A stretch of DNA of 21,910 bases from Candidatus Krumholzibacteriia bacterium (lineage in GTDB: Bacteria > Krumholzibacteriota > Krumholzibacteriia > G020349025), in assembly GCA_035649275.1 (NCBI GenBank), contig DASRJW010000096.1:1-21910 (forward strand), in the 5' to 3' direction. Below, piece by piece: positions 8,127 through 15,457 of the stretch. A program made the translations under genes and the position numbers. The first letter of the stretch is position 1; every line of letters begins with the position of its first letter. Below the pieces are notes generated by a model that saw nothing but the letters and a program-made list of their open reading frames with translations, ran no database searches and was not told the DNA's origin.

Positions 8127-9884
8127 ATGTCGAGGTCCAGTCGTTTCCGCTCGTCCCTCGCCACGTTTGTAACCGTTTCCAGCCTCGCCAGCCTGTCCGC
8201 ACCCGCCCGGGGCGAGACCCTGCTCCGCCTCGAGAAGTTCGAGCCCGGGGCGCTCCAGGTGCAGGGCATCGAACTCCGGCGCGCCGGGCAGATCGACATC
8301 GAAGCGGTCGGTGTCCGGCCGCGGTGGGAACACGAGTTGATCGCCTACGCCTGGATCCTCGACTCGCGCACCCGTGAGCCCGTGTGGGAGATGGAGACCG
8401 ATGATTCGGAGCGCGTCTCGGGCCAGCGTTTGCTCCGGAAGGCCACGAAGACCCTCGACCTCCCTGCCGGCCGGTACGAGGTCTATGCCTGGGCTGCCGA
8501 CGTCCATGGCGAGTACTGGCACTCGTACCGCGTCTTCGGCTTCAATTTCTCCGACGATGGCAACTGGGGCCGCGACTCGCGCCGAGTCGAAGAAGCCCTC
8601 GATGATTGCTACATGACTCTCGACTCGAAGACACTCACCAAGGCCGACGTGACCTCGTTCACACCCACCGGCGAACTCCCCGGGTCGCTCCTCCGCTTCG
8701 CCGGCCTCGAAAACGACTCCAGCGTGCGCTCCGCTTTCCGGCTCGACGCGGCGGCAGAGCTGGAGATCTACGCTTTCACCGAGCTCCCCAACGACTGGGA
8801 GCTCGGCGCCGACACCGGCTGGATCGAGAACATGGCCACCCACGAGCGCGTGTGGAAGATGGGGCACCGCAACACGCGCCCGGCGGGAGGCGCCGACAAG
8901 AACCGCGTTTTCCGCGACAGCGTCCGTCTCGACAAAGGCGACTACGTTCTCGTCTACGGCACCGACGACAGCCACGCCTATCCGGAGTGGAACGCCCGCC
9001 CGCCGTTGGATCCGCTCAACTGGGGCGTCACGTTGCTCCCGGGGAAGAACTTTCCTGCCGGCGTCTTCCATCGTATCGAGGCTCCCACGCCCGGCGAGGC
9101 GCTCGTCGACCTCACCCGCGCCCGGGACGATGACGCCCTCGAGCAGGCCTTCCGCCTCACCCGCGAGTCCGAGCTGTGGATCCGCGGCGTCGGAGAGTAC
9201 TCCGAAGGCGAAGACGAGTTCGCCGACTACGGCTGGATCCAGAAGGCTGGCAGCAGCGAGATCGTCTGGGAGATGACCTACGACAACACCAACCATGCCG
9301 GCGGCGCGGAGAAGAACCGGATGTTCGATGGCCGCGTGCGCCTGCCAGCGGGCGATTACGTGGCCTACTACTATACGGACGACTCCCACTCCTACAGGCG
9401 GTGGAATGCGAGCCCGCCTTTCGAGCGTGACGCGTGGGGGCTCGCGATCTTCCCTGGCGCAGGCTTCCGCAGCGCCGATTTCCAGAAACTCGACAGCGAG
9501 GCCCTGGCGCGGAACGTGAATGTCCTCGTCCGTATCGTGCAAGTCGGCGACGACGAACGCATGCGCGAGCGCTTCTCCCTGGAGAAAGCGACGAAGGTGC
9601 ACATCTACGCGCTCGGAGAAGGCACCAATGGCGACATGGCCGACTACGGCATGATCGAGAACGCCAAGACCGGCGAGGTCGTCTGGGAGATGACCTGGCG
9701 GAACACGCGGCACGCCGGCGGCGCCCACAAGAATCGGGTCTTCGATGGCGAACTCACCCTGCAGCCAGGGACCTACGAGGTCTTCTACGAGACCGACGAT
9801 TCCCACGCCTTCGGAAGCTGGAACGCGGCGAAGCCCAGAGATCCCAAGAACTGGGGCATCACCGTGTCGCAGGGCGACCACTGA
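8127..9884 (+). CDS. Secreted protein with about four ~138-residue repeats, unknown family
   Basis: The product is 585 residues from the ATG at 8127, which has AGGAGGGG about 6 nt upstream; a TTG at 8103 is less likely. Residues 1-29 (MSRSSRFRSSLATFVTVSS...ARG) form a signal peptide. The rest is built of repeats whose recurring blocks are 'YGWI(E/Q)...(V)WEM', 'HAGGA.KNR.F.', 'L..G.Y...Y.TDDSH', 'WNA..P.(D)P..WG'. TDDSH falls at 279, 417 and 556, a period of 138-139. A more divergent first copy spans about 30-165 (YAWILDSRTREPVWEM... and 'NWGRDSRRVEEALDD'). Each repeat looks like an all-beta module with conserved Asp, Trp and Asn. I do not recognise the family and give no function. The almost Cys-free composition and acidic loops suggest a surface or periplasmic binding module. 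Confidence 0.85.
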   Translation: MSRSSRFRSSLATFVTVSSLASLSAPARGETLLRLEKFEPGALQVQGIELRRAGQIDIEAVGVRPRWEHELIAYAWILDSRTREPVWEMETDDSERVSGQRLLRKATKTLDLPAGRYEVYAWAADVHGEYWHSYRVFGFNFSDDGNWGRDSRRVEEALDDCYMTLDSKTLTKADVTSFTPTGELPGSLLRFAGLENDSSVRSAFRLDAAAELEIYAFTELPNDWELGADTGWIENMATHERVWKMGHRNTRPAGGADKNRVFRDSVRLDKGDYVLVYGTDDSHAYPEWNARPPLDPLNWGVTLLPGKNFPAGVFHRIEAPTPGEALVDLTRARDDDALEQAFRLTRESELWIRGVGEYSEGEDEFADYGWIQKAGSSEIVWEMTYDNTNHAGGAEKNRMFDGRVRLPAGDYVAYYYTDDSHSYRRWNASPPFERDAWGLAIFPGAGFRSADFQKLDSEALARNVNVLVRIVQVGDDERMRERFSLEKATKVHIYALGEGTNGDMADYGMIENAKTGEVVWEMTWRNTRHAGGAHKNRVFDGELTLQPGTYEVFYETDDSHAFGSWNAAKPRDPKNWGITVSQGDH

Positions 9885-10076
9885 CGCAGTCGCGCCGCAG
9901 CTCGGCCTTGGACACGGCCTCTTCTGGACGCCAAGCGCGCACCGTCTTTCTGAGATTCGGCCGCACTCGAGGCGAACGCCTCCGCCGTCACCGCGACGGC
10001 GCAACCCGGCGCTCCTGAATCCGGTTGCCCGCCGACGCGGCGCCGCGTATCGTCACCCTCCGGTCCGGAAGACTGG
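9885..10076. other. Intergenic region upstream of GT-C-like gene
   Basis: 192 bp without a gene. It contains the paired hairpins listed separately. A weak -10-like TATCGT near 10048, about 30 bp before the ATG at 10077, has no convincing -35. Confidence 0.35.
9969..10001 (+). terminator. Two back-to-back hairpins, possible U-less terminator
   Basis: GAGGCG-AA-CGCCTC (9969-9982) is immediately followed by CGCCGTC-ACCGC-GACGGCG (9983-10001). Both stems are perfect. No T run follows, so termination activity is uncertain. The pair lies about 85 bp after the stop of the secreted repeat protein. Confidence 0.35.
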
Positions 10077-11810
10077 ATGCGGCGCGTGACGGCAGCCCAG
10101 CAAAGCCTCCCCGGCGGGGCGGTGTCGCTTCGCAACGAGGTGATCGTCGCCGCCGGCATCGGCGTCGTCGCGGCGCTCCTCCCCTTCCATCGCGGTCTCG
10201 GCTTCCCGTTCGCCCTCGACGATTACACCTTCCTCTACAAGGCAGCCGGGTTCGACCCGGCGCCGTTCGAAGTGCGGCGCTGGCTGACCGTCACCGGCTA
10301 CTACACGCTGGCGCTCAGGCTCTTCGGCACCAACCTGCTGCCGTGGCATCTGGTTGCCTTCGCGCTGCACGCCGGCAACACCGCGTGGGTGCACGCTCTG
10401 GCGCGGCGCTTCGACGCCTCGCGCAACGCCGCCTGGATCGCCAGCGGGCTCTTCGCCTCGAGCCCGCTCGCCTTCACCGTGCTGTACTGGGTCGCCGGGA
10501 TCCAGGAGCTCTCGAGCACCTTCTTCTTGCTCGCCTCCGTGTGGGCCGCCAGTCGCACCGGTGCGAAACGCTGGGTCGCGTTACCCCTCTTCGTCGCCGC
10601 TCTGCTCTGCAAGGAGTCGGTGATGGCGGCGCCGCTCGCCCTGCCCCTTCTCCTCGGCAAACCCGCCCGGCGCCTCGCGATCGCAGAGCTCGTGTGCAGC
10701 ATCGGGCTTTTCCTGGCGTCGGGGTTGCACCATCGCCTGGACTCGGACGTGAAGCTGCCGTACGCCACCTCCTTCGGCGCGACGCTGTTCGTCAACCTGG
10801 CAACGCTTCTGATGTGGTTCGCGAGTCCGTGGAGAGCGTATCCCGACCGTTTGGCGGGACCGCAGACGTCGCTCGTCCTGCCCGCGGTCGCGCTCTTGGG
10901 GGCGATCTTCGTCGTCGTTCGGATGCGTCGATGGTCGACGAGACCGGTGCTTTGCGCCGGCGTCTGGTTCGTGGCGCTCGTCTTGCCAGTGCTGCCACTC
11001 AAGCAGCATACCTACGCGTATTACGCCTATGCGGCGCAGATCGGCTGGCTCGTGCTCGCCGGTGTCGCGCTCGAACTGGCAGCGCAACGATGGGGTCGCC
11101 GCGGTGCGCAGTGGGTGCTCGCCGCCGGCGCCACCGTGGTGGCGCTCTCCATCGTCTTCGCCGCGCGCAACGCGCGCACGCACGAAACGTTGATGCTGCA
11201 AGCGAACAGCGTGGTGCCGTACGATGCGGTGGTGCGTTATGGGCGTGCAGCCACAGCGCTCGTGGCCGCGGCGCGGAGCGCCAGGGCCGAGCAACCCACC
11301 CTCCAGCAGATCGCTTTCTTCGCCTTGCCCTCGGAGCTGGGCTCTGGGTCGTTGACACCGGGCAAGGTCGAACCCGGGATGGTCCGGGTTCGCAAGGTCC
11401 CGATCCGTGAAGTGCTGAGCGGTGGGAGGCTGATCCCACTGCACGTTCCTGGTCTCGTCGGCGTGTGGGTCGACAGCTTGTCGCCGAGCGTCGAGGGTCC
11501 GGAAACGGCGCTCTACTTCGCCTCCGGGTTCAACACCGTGACCCGCATCACGGACTTGGCGGAGGCGTACTACGTGCAAGCCCAGGGGCGTCTCGTGCTC
11601 GGCCCACGCAGCGCGGCGGTGCGCGATCTCGAGCGGGCGCTCACCTTCAACTACGACCACGCGCCGGCGCGCGTCCTCCTTGCCGGGTTGCGGCTCGAGG
11701 CGGGGCGGGAGAGTGAAGCCCGAGCGCTCCTCGACGGCATGCGTGCCGAGGAAGTGCCGGAGGAGATACAGCCGCTCCTGGCGGAACTCCGGAAGGTGCT
11801 GAAAGAGTAA
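10077..11810 (+). CDS. Polytopic membrane protein, GT-C glycosyltransferase-like, with TPR-like tail
   Basis: The product is 577 residues; GGAAG precedes the ATG by 5 nt. Residues 20-390 contain about nine to eleven hydrophobic helices. Between the first two is 'FPFALDDYTFLYKAAGF' with adjacent acidic residues D48-D49, the position where GT-C (PMT/ArnT/GT39-like) enzymes keep catalytic acidic residues in the first extracytoplasmic loop. GT-C enzymes transfer sugars from polyprenyl-phosphate donors on the outer face of the membrane. 'RLFGTNLLPWHLVAFALHAGNTAWV' is typical of bacterial proteins of this type. Residues 390-500 form a soluble domain with no recognised motif. Residues 500-577 are helical and Ala/Leu/Glu-rich ('AVRDLERALTFNYDHAPARVLLAGLRLEAGRESEARALL'), consistent with one or two TPR units. 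Donor and acceptor are unknown. It precedes the giant secreted paralogues on the same strand, so glycosylating surface proteins is possible but purely inferred. Confidence 0.7.
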   Translation: MRRVTAAQQSLPGGAVSLRNEVIVAAGIGVVAALLPFHRGLGFPFALDDYTFLYKAAGFDPAPFEVRRWLTVTGYYTLALRLFGTNLLPWHLVAFALHAGNTAWVHALARRFDASRNAAWIASGLFASSPLAFTVLYWVAGIQELSSTFFLLASVWAASRTGAKRWVALPLFVAALLCKESVMAAPLALPLLLGKPARRLAIAELVCSIGLFLASGLHHRLDSDVKLPYATSFGATLFVNLATLLMWFASPWRAYPDRLAGPQTSLVLPAVALLGAIFVVVRMRRWSTRPVLCAGVWFVALVLPVLPLKQHTYAYYAYAAQIGWLVLAGVALELAAQRWGRRGAQWVLAAGATVVALSIVFAARNARTHETLMLQANSVVPYDAVVRYGRAATALVAAARSARAEQPTLQQIAFFALPSELGSGSLTPGKVEPGMVRVRKVPIREVLSGGRLIPLHVPGLVGVWVDSLSPSVEGPETALYFASGFNTVTRITDLAEAYYVQAQGRLVLGPRSAAVRDLERALTFNYDHAPARVLLAGLRLEAGRESEARALLDGMRAEEVPEEIQPLLAELRKVLKE

Positions 11811-11824
11811 CCGCTCGCGAGCGG
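11811..11824 (+). other. 14-bp perfect palindrome after stop codon
   Basis: CCGCTCGCGAGCGG begins at the base after the TAA of the preceding gene. As RNA it would form a short hairpin, but no T run follows. It could be a weak terminator or a protein-binding palindrome. Confidence 0.4.
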
Positions 11825-11905
11825 GCGCAATCACTCGGCCGCTAATCCTCCGACGATTCGGGTTCTGCCTGATGGCCGCCCCAGTCCACCTGGCACCTTC
11901 GGCAG

Positions 11906-11935
11906 TTCCCCGGGAAGCCCTACCCGTGCTAGACT
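11906..11935 (+). promoter_or_regulatory. Possible extended -10 promoter for first giant paralogue
   Basis: TGCTAGACT (11927-11935) fits an extended -10 (TG-N-TAnACT). The only -35 candidate is TTCCCC at 11906-11911 with an 18-bp spacer, which is weak. Use of this promoter would give a leader of about 150 nt before the ATG at 12090. Confidence 0.3.
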
Positions 11936-12023
11936 TTCCGCTAGGTAGTTTGGAGATGACGATATCCGCCCCGCGGCCTACAAGGCGACCCGGGGCTCTG
12001 TCTTCGCCAGCGCACGAGTCGCC

Positions 12024-12092
12024 CTCCCTCCCCTTGGACTCGGCGTCTATGGCGCGGTCTGACGCGCTTTGCCTCTTGGGGAGGGAGTCATG
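12024..12092 (+). promoter_or_regulatory. Leader hairpin sequestering the ribosome binding site
   Basis: CTCCCTCCCC (12024-12033) is perfectly complementary to GGGGAGGGAG (12078-12087), the ribosome binding site located 2 nt before the ATG at 12090. All ten pairs are Watson-Crick, and an inner hairpin GCGTC/GACGC (12043-12047 with 12061-12065) would fold within the loop. In the RNA this would mask the site, suggesting translational control. The pairing is seen directly; the regulatory role is inference. Confidence 0.5.
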
Positions 12093-15000
12093 AAGCTGCT
12101 TCCTGCCAGCTCCAGTGTGTTCCTTTCGACGCTTCTCCTGGCCTTCACCGCGGCCTCCGCTCGGCCTGCAGGTCCGCGCGAGGAGATCACCATCGACGAT
12201 CCGGTGACCGACGTCGTTGGCGACGTGGAGGGAAGATTCGAAGCGCCGCGCAAGGCCCTCGCCGACACTATCTGGATCGCCAACTGGACTTTCGACGGCC
12301 CCGGCGGCTGCGATGGCACGGGCTGGGAAAAGGTCGACAACCGCATCATCCATGACGGCCAGATCCACTGGAGCGTGGAGGGCGGCTTCGGCGGCACCGG
12401 TGGCATCGTGGGGAATGCTGCCGTTCTCGGCTACACGGGGCTGAATTGCTGCGTCGAGCCCGACGGCTACGACAATAACTGGTACGAGGCGATCCGGCTG
12501 CAGTACGTGGGGGACGCCACCCTCTCCTTCCAGTACCTCCTCGATTCGGAGACCGGCTTCGACTTCCTGCAGGTGGAAACCGACTCTTCCTGCGCCTCCT
12601 TCGCCCGCGTCGACTACGCCGTCGCTCCGGCAAGCATGGCCACCAACTACCGCGACATCGTGTTCAACGACGACGGCTACGTCACGGCGGGAGCGGTCGC
12701 CGCTCTCGGCCTGACCAACTACGGCCCGGGGACGCATTGCGTCTACATCGCCTTCTTCTCCGATGGCGGGTTCTCGCCCTGCGACGGCGAATGGCCCTCG
12801 ACGCTCGGCCGGGCTCTGGTCGTGGACACCGTGCAGCTCGTCGACGCCAATGGCACCACGACTCAGGACTTCGAGGGCACCGTCGATCCGGGGCTCTTCG
12901 TCGGCCTCCACGACAGCACGCCGTTCGGGCAGTGGGGGCGGCTGTACCGCCACATCACCGACAATGACGCCTGCACCGAGAACACCACCTGCGCCTGGTT
13001 GTGGACGGACTACACGACGCCGACCGTCGCCAACGACCCGAGCTTGGCCTTCGGCCCCAACGGCTATGTCGTCCGCAGCTGGCTGGACAACATCATCGTC
13101 TCCCCCTGGGTGGGCCTCGCCTCGACGCCGAGCGCTTCGGGGACTGTGCTCCGCTTCCGGCGCTTCCCGGGCAACTTCTTCGCCGGGAGCAACATCGTGC
13201 AGAGCTGGTCTGTCCGCGGCCGCAAGAATGTGGACGGGCAGAACTGCGTCTCCCTCTGGGGTCACGCCTCCTCGAGCAACTCGCTCAACCTCTTCGCGTG
13301 GATCACGATCACCGCCGACATGACCCCATTCTTCGACTCTGGATCGGAGGCGATCCAGATCCGACACCGGGTCGTGGACCGGCAGTGGATCGCTGGAAAC
13401 AGTCCACCGAATCCATACCGCCCTGGTCCGGGACCGTACACCGACGACACGCGCATCGGCCGTACCGTTCTCACCGGGCCGGTCCTGACCGAGGGCATCG
13501 ACGCCCGCTCGCAGGCCCAGGACTGCTTCCCCACCGAGATCCTGCCGGGAATCCCGCCGGGGGCGGGTGAGCACTACCGGCCGACGACCGACCGCTTCGG
13601 CACCTGCGCCTTCTCGCAAGGCGCCGACCTTGGGTTCGGTCTCTGGTCCAATCTCATCACCGGCGACTCGGTCACGGTGACCGTCCAGGATGGGCGCAAC
13701 GCCGGTGGCGTCACCGCCGTCGAATGGTACGGGGCGATCGTCACCGGCCCACACGCGGGCAAAGCGCCCGCTCCCTACACGGTGGGTGCGAACGGCTTCT
13801 TCGCCGTCACCGCTGACAGTGCGCGCAACTTCTCCGGCGCCATCGTGCCGGGCGTTTTCTTCCTGGATCTCGACGACACCTATTTCCGCGGCGGCGATGT
13901 CCTCCAATACTTCTGGTTGGCGACGGATGCCATGGGTGGCATGAGCTCCGACCCCAGCGGCCTGGGTGCCCTCCCCGCCTCGGTCGATACGGCGGAGCAA
14001 GCCACCGGCGGTCTCCTCGAGGTGAGCTTCCTGCCGACCATCGACTGGGATCCCGCCTACCTGGCGCGTATTGCTACCGATGCCCACGGCGATCTGGCGC
14101 CGACGCCAGCGGAGCTCGCCGGTTCCTCCCAGAAGCATTGCATCCTCTACGTGAATCACCTCAACACGAGGCGCCGAAGCGGCGTTATCAACCGCACCAC
14201 CTTCATGTACACCCTCGACCGCCTGGGGTACGAGTACGACGTCTACGACCACAGCGGCATGGGGAACACCAACAATCACCTGGGGGGCAGGGCCACGGTG
14301 CTGCAGGCCACGGGATACAGCCTCATCGTCTACGACGCAGGGGATGGAATGCCCGGCCGGCCCATCCTGCCCACCGGCATCAACAGGGGAAACGAGAAGA
14401 TCGACCAGGACGGCTGGTTCCGCAGCTGGCTCGCGCAGGCGACGACGTCCGATGCAGGTGTCGCCACTCTCTGGGTGATCGGGAGCAACGCAGTCGAAGA
14501 GAAATCCGGATCCTCGAGCCTCCTGTACCCCATGATGGGGGCCACGCTCGTGCACACGTCCCAGCCCGCCGCGGTGAACCCAGCGGTCGAGGGCCAGACG
14601 GCCTTCACCTTCGATACCGGGTCAGGCGCAGCCGCCGTGGACTTCACCACCGGCGACCGCGCGCTCTTCATGCTAGCAACAGGCTGCGCGACGCCGCGTG
14701 GCTACGACGGCCTCGGGATCACCGGGACTGGCGTCCCGGTGTATCGATACAAGGCTGCCGGAGGGCCGCCCTCGGATGCGGCGTTGGTGATGAACTCGAA
14801 CCCCGGCGCCCACTGGAACACCATCCTGCAGTCCCATCCGTGGTTCCACATTCATGACCCGAGCGGTAGTCCACCGACGGCCCCGGGGCCGGCGCGGGAT
14901 CTCGCCGGCGCCATCCTGGCCGCCGTCGTGGGATGCTCACCCGGCACGCCTGTGGGAGTGCCCAGCGGTCCCATGATCGAAGCGCCTGCCCGGACCGCGT

Positions 15001-15269
15001 TGCTCCCGAACGTGCCCAACCCGTTCAATCCAACGACGGAGATCCGCTTCGATCTCGCCGTGAGGGGGCGTGTGAAGCTCAGGATCTACGACGTCGCCGG
15101 AGCTCTCGTGCGGGTTCTCGCGGATGCCGACATGGAGTCGGGCTTCGGGAAGCGGCTCCTCTGGAACGGCCTCGACGCGGCAGGCCGGCGCGTCTCGAGC
15201 GGCCTCTACTTCGCCCGCCTCGACGCCCCGGACCGCACCGAGACGCGCAAGATGCTGCTCTTGCAGTAG
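12090..15269 (+). CDS. Giant secreted Cys-rich protein with FlgD/T9SS-like sorting tail (paralogue 1)
   Basis: The product is 1059 residues from the ATG at 12090, with a strong GGGGAGGGAG site; a TTG at 12069 is rejected because the signal peptide starts at MKLLPASS. Residues 1-24 are the signal peptide. 'LADTIWIANWTFD' (57-69) opens a Cys-rich half with jelly-roll/MAM-like wording ('ATLSFQYLLDSETGFDFLQVETDS') and a second similar module from about residue 255 ('TQDFEGTVDPGLF'). A beta-rich region with 'DLDDTYFRGGDVLQYFWLA' follows. Residues 684-800 read like a Rossmann/GATase-like unit (CILYVNHLN, 'FMYTLDRLGYEYDVYDHSG', 'GYSLIVYDAGD', 'ATLWVIGSN') without an obvious catalytic Cys-His pair. 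Residues 974-1059 are the sorting tail: NVPNPFNPTTEI, 'VKLRIYDVAGALV', 'LLWNGLDAAGRRV', 'SGLYFARL'. The tail suggests surface attachment. I do not know the family. Paralogue 2 follows in the same order and length. Confidence 0.85.
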   Translation: MKLLPASSSVFLSTLLLAFTAASARPAGPREEITIDDPVTDVVGDVEGRFEAPRKALADTIWIANWTFDGPGGCDGTGWEKVDNRIIHDGQIHWSVEGGFGGTGGIVGNAAVLGYTGLNCCVEPDGYDNNWYEAIRLQYVGDATLSFQYLLDSETGFDFLQVETDSSCASFARVDYAVAPASMATNYRDIVFNDDGYVTAGAVAALGLTNYGPGTHCVYIAFFSDGGFSPCDGEWPSTLGRALVVDTVQLVDANGTTTQDFEGTVDPGLFVGLHDSTPFGQWGRLYRHITDNDACTENTTCAWLWTDYTTPTVANDPSLAFGPNGYVVRSWLDNIIVSPWVGLASTPSASGTVLRFRRFPGNFFAGSNIVQSWSVRGRKNVDGQNCVSLWGHASSSNSLNLFAWITITADMTPFFDSGSEAIQIRHRVVDRQWIAGNSPPNPYRPGPGPYTDDTRIGRTVLTGPVLTEGIDARSQAQDCFPTEILPGIPPGAGEHYRPTTDRFGTCAFSQGADLGFGLWSNLITGDSVTVTVQDGRNAGGVTAVEWYGAIVTGPHAGKAPAPYTVGANGFFAVTADSARNFSGAIVPGVFFLDLDDTYFRGGDVLQYFWLATDAMGGMSSDPSGLGALPASVDTAEQATGGLLEVSFLPTIDWDPAYLARIATDAHGDLAPTPAELAGSSQKHCILYVNHLNTRRRSGVINRTTFMYTLDRLGYEYDVYDHSGMGNTNNHLGGRATVLQATGYSLIVYDAGDGMPGRPILPTGINRGNEKIDQDGWFRSWLAQATTSDAGVATLWVIGSNAVEEKSGSSSLLYPMMGATLVHTSQPAAVNPAVEGQTAFTFDTGSGAAAVDFTTGDRALFMLATGCATPRGYDGLGITGTGVPVYRYKAAGGPPSDAALVMNSNPGAHWNTILQSHPWFHIHDPSGSPPTAPGPARDLAGAILAAVVGCSPGTPVGVPSGPMIEAPARTALLPNVPNPFNPTTEIRFDLAVRGRVKLRIYDVAGALVRVLADADMESGFGKRLLWNGLDAAGRRVSSGLYFARLDAPDRTETRKMLLLQ
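15129..15247 (+). repeat. Near-identical 119-bp tract, copy 1 (in sorting tail)
   Basis: These 119 bp match 18500-18618 with two mismatches (15195 and 15232). The 129 bp just upstream match their counterpart with about 27 mismatches, and similarity falls again after 15247. The tract codes for residues from about 1014 to 1053, the last beta strands of the sorting tail. Confidence 0.9.
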
Positions 15270-15395
15270 GATTCGTACGACTTCGGATCGTCAGTCCCGA
15301 GCGCTGCACAGGAGTCCCGTGACGCGGTAGATTCAATGGCCGTCGAGAACCATAGTGTCAAGGTGCTTCCGAGCTCTCCAGAATGGGGGTAAGGG

Positions 15396-15421
15396 CGGGC
15401 CAAATCGCCTGGTCCGTTTTT
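15396..15421 (+). terminator. Possible intrinsic terminator between the paralogues
   Basis: CGGGCC, a 9-nt loop and GGTCCG form a 6-bp stem (one G-U pair), directly followed by TTTTT. It lies about 125 bp after the first paralogue's stop and 37 bp before the second's ATG, so it could separate them or act as an attenuator. The stem is short. Confidence 0.4.
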
Positions 15422-15457
15422 CGCGCCAACGCTCCTGAACAACCTCGGGGGAGAATC

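Noticed and set aside
8112-10004. A 630-codon minus-strand frame opposite the secreted repeat protein
   Set aside because: The + strand frame has a strong ribosome binding site, signal peptide and regular repeats. The minus frame only mirrors those repeats.
12069-12089. TTG start for paralogue 1
   Set aside because: The ATG at 12090 directly follows a strong ribosome binding site, and the TTG would put that site inside the coding sequence.
10581-14555. A 1324-codon open frame on the minus strand
   Set aside because: It runs antisense through the GT-C-like gene, the intergenic region and the first giant paralogue. Its product is low-complexity Arg/Gly/Glu/Val-rich with no motif, as expected from the complement of GC-rich genes with strong codon bias.
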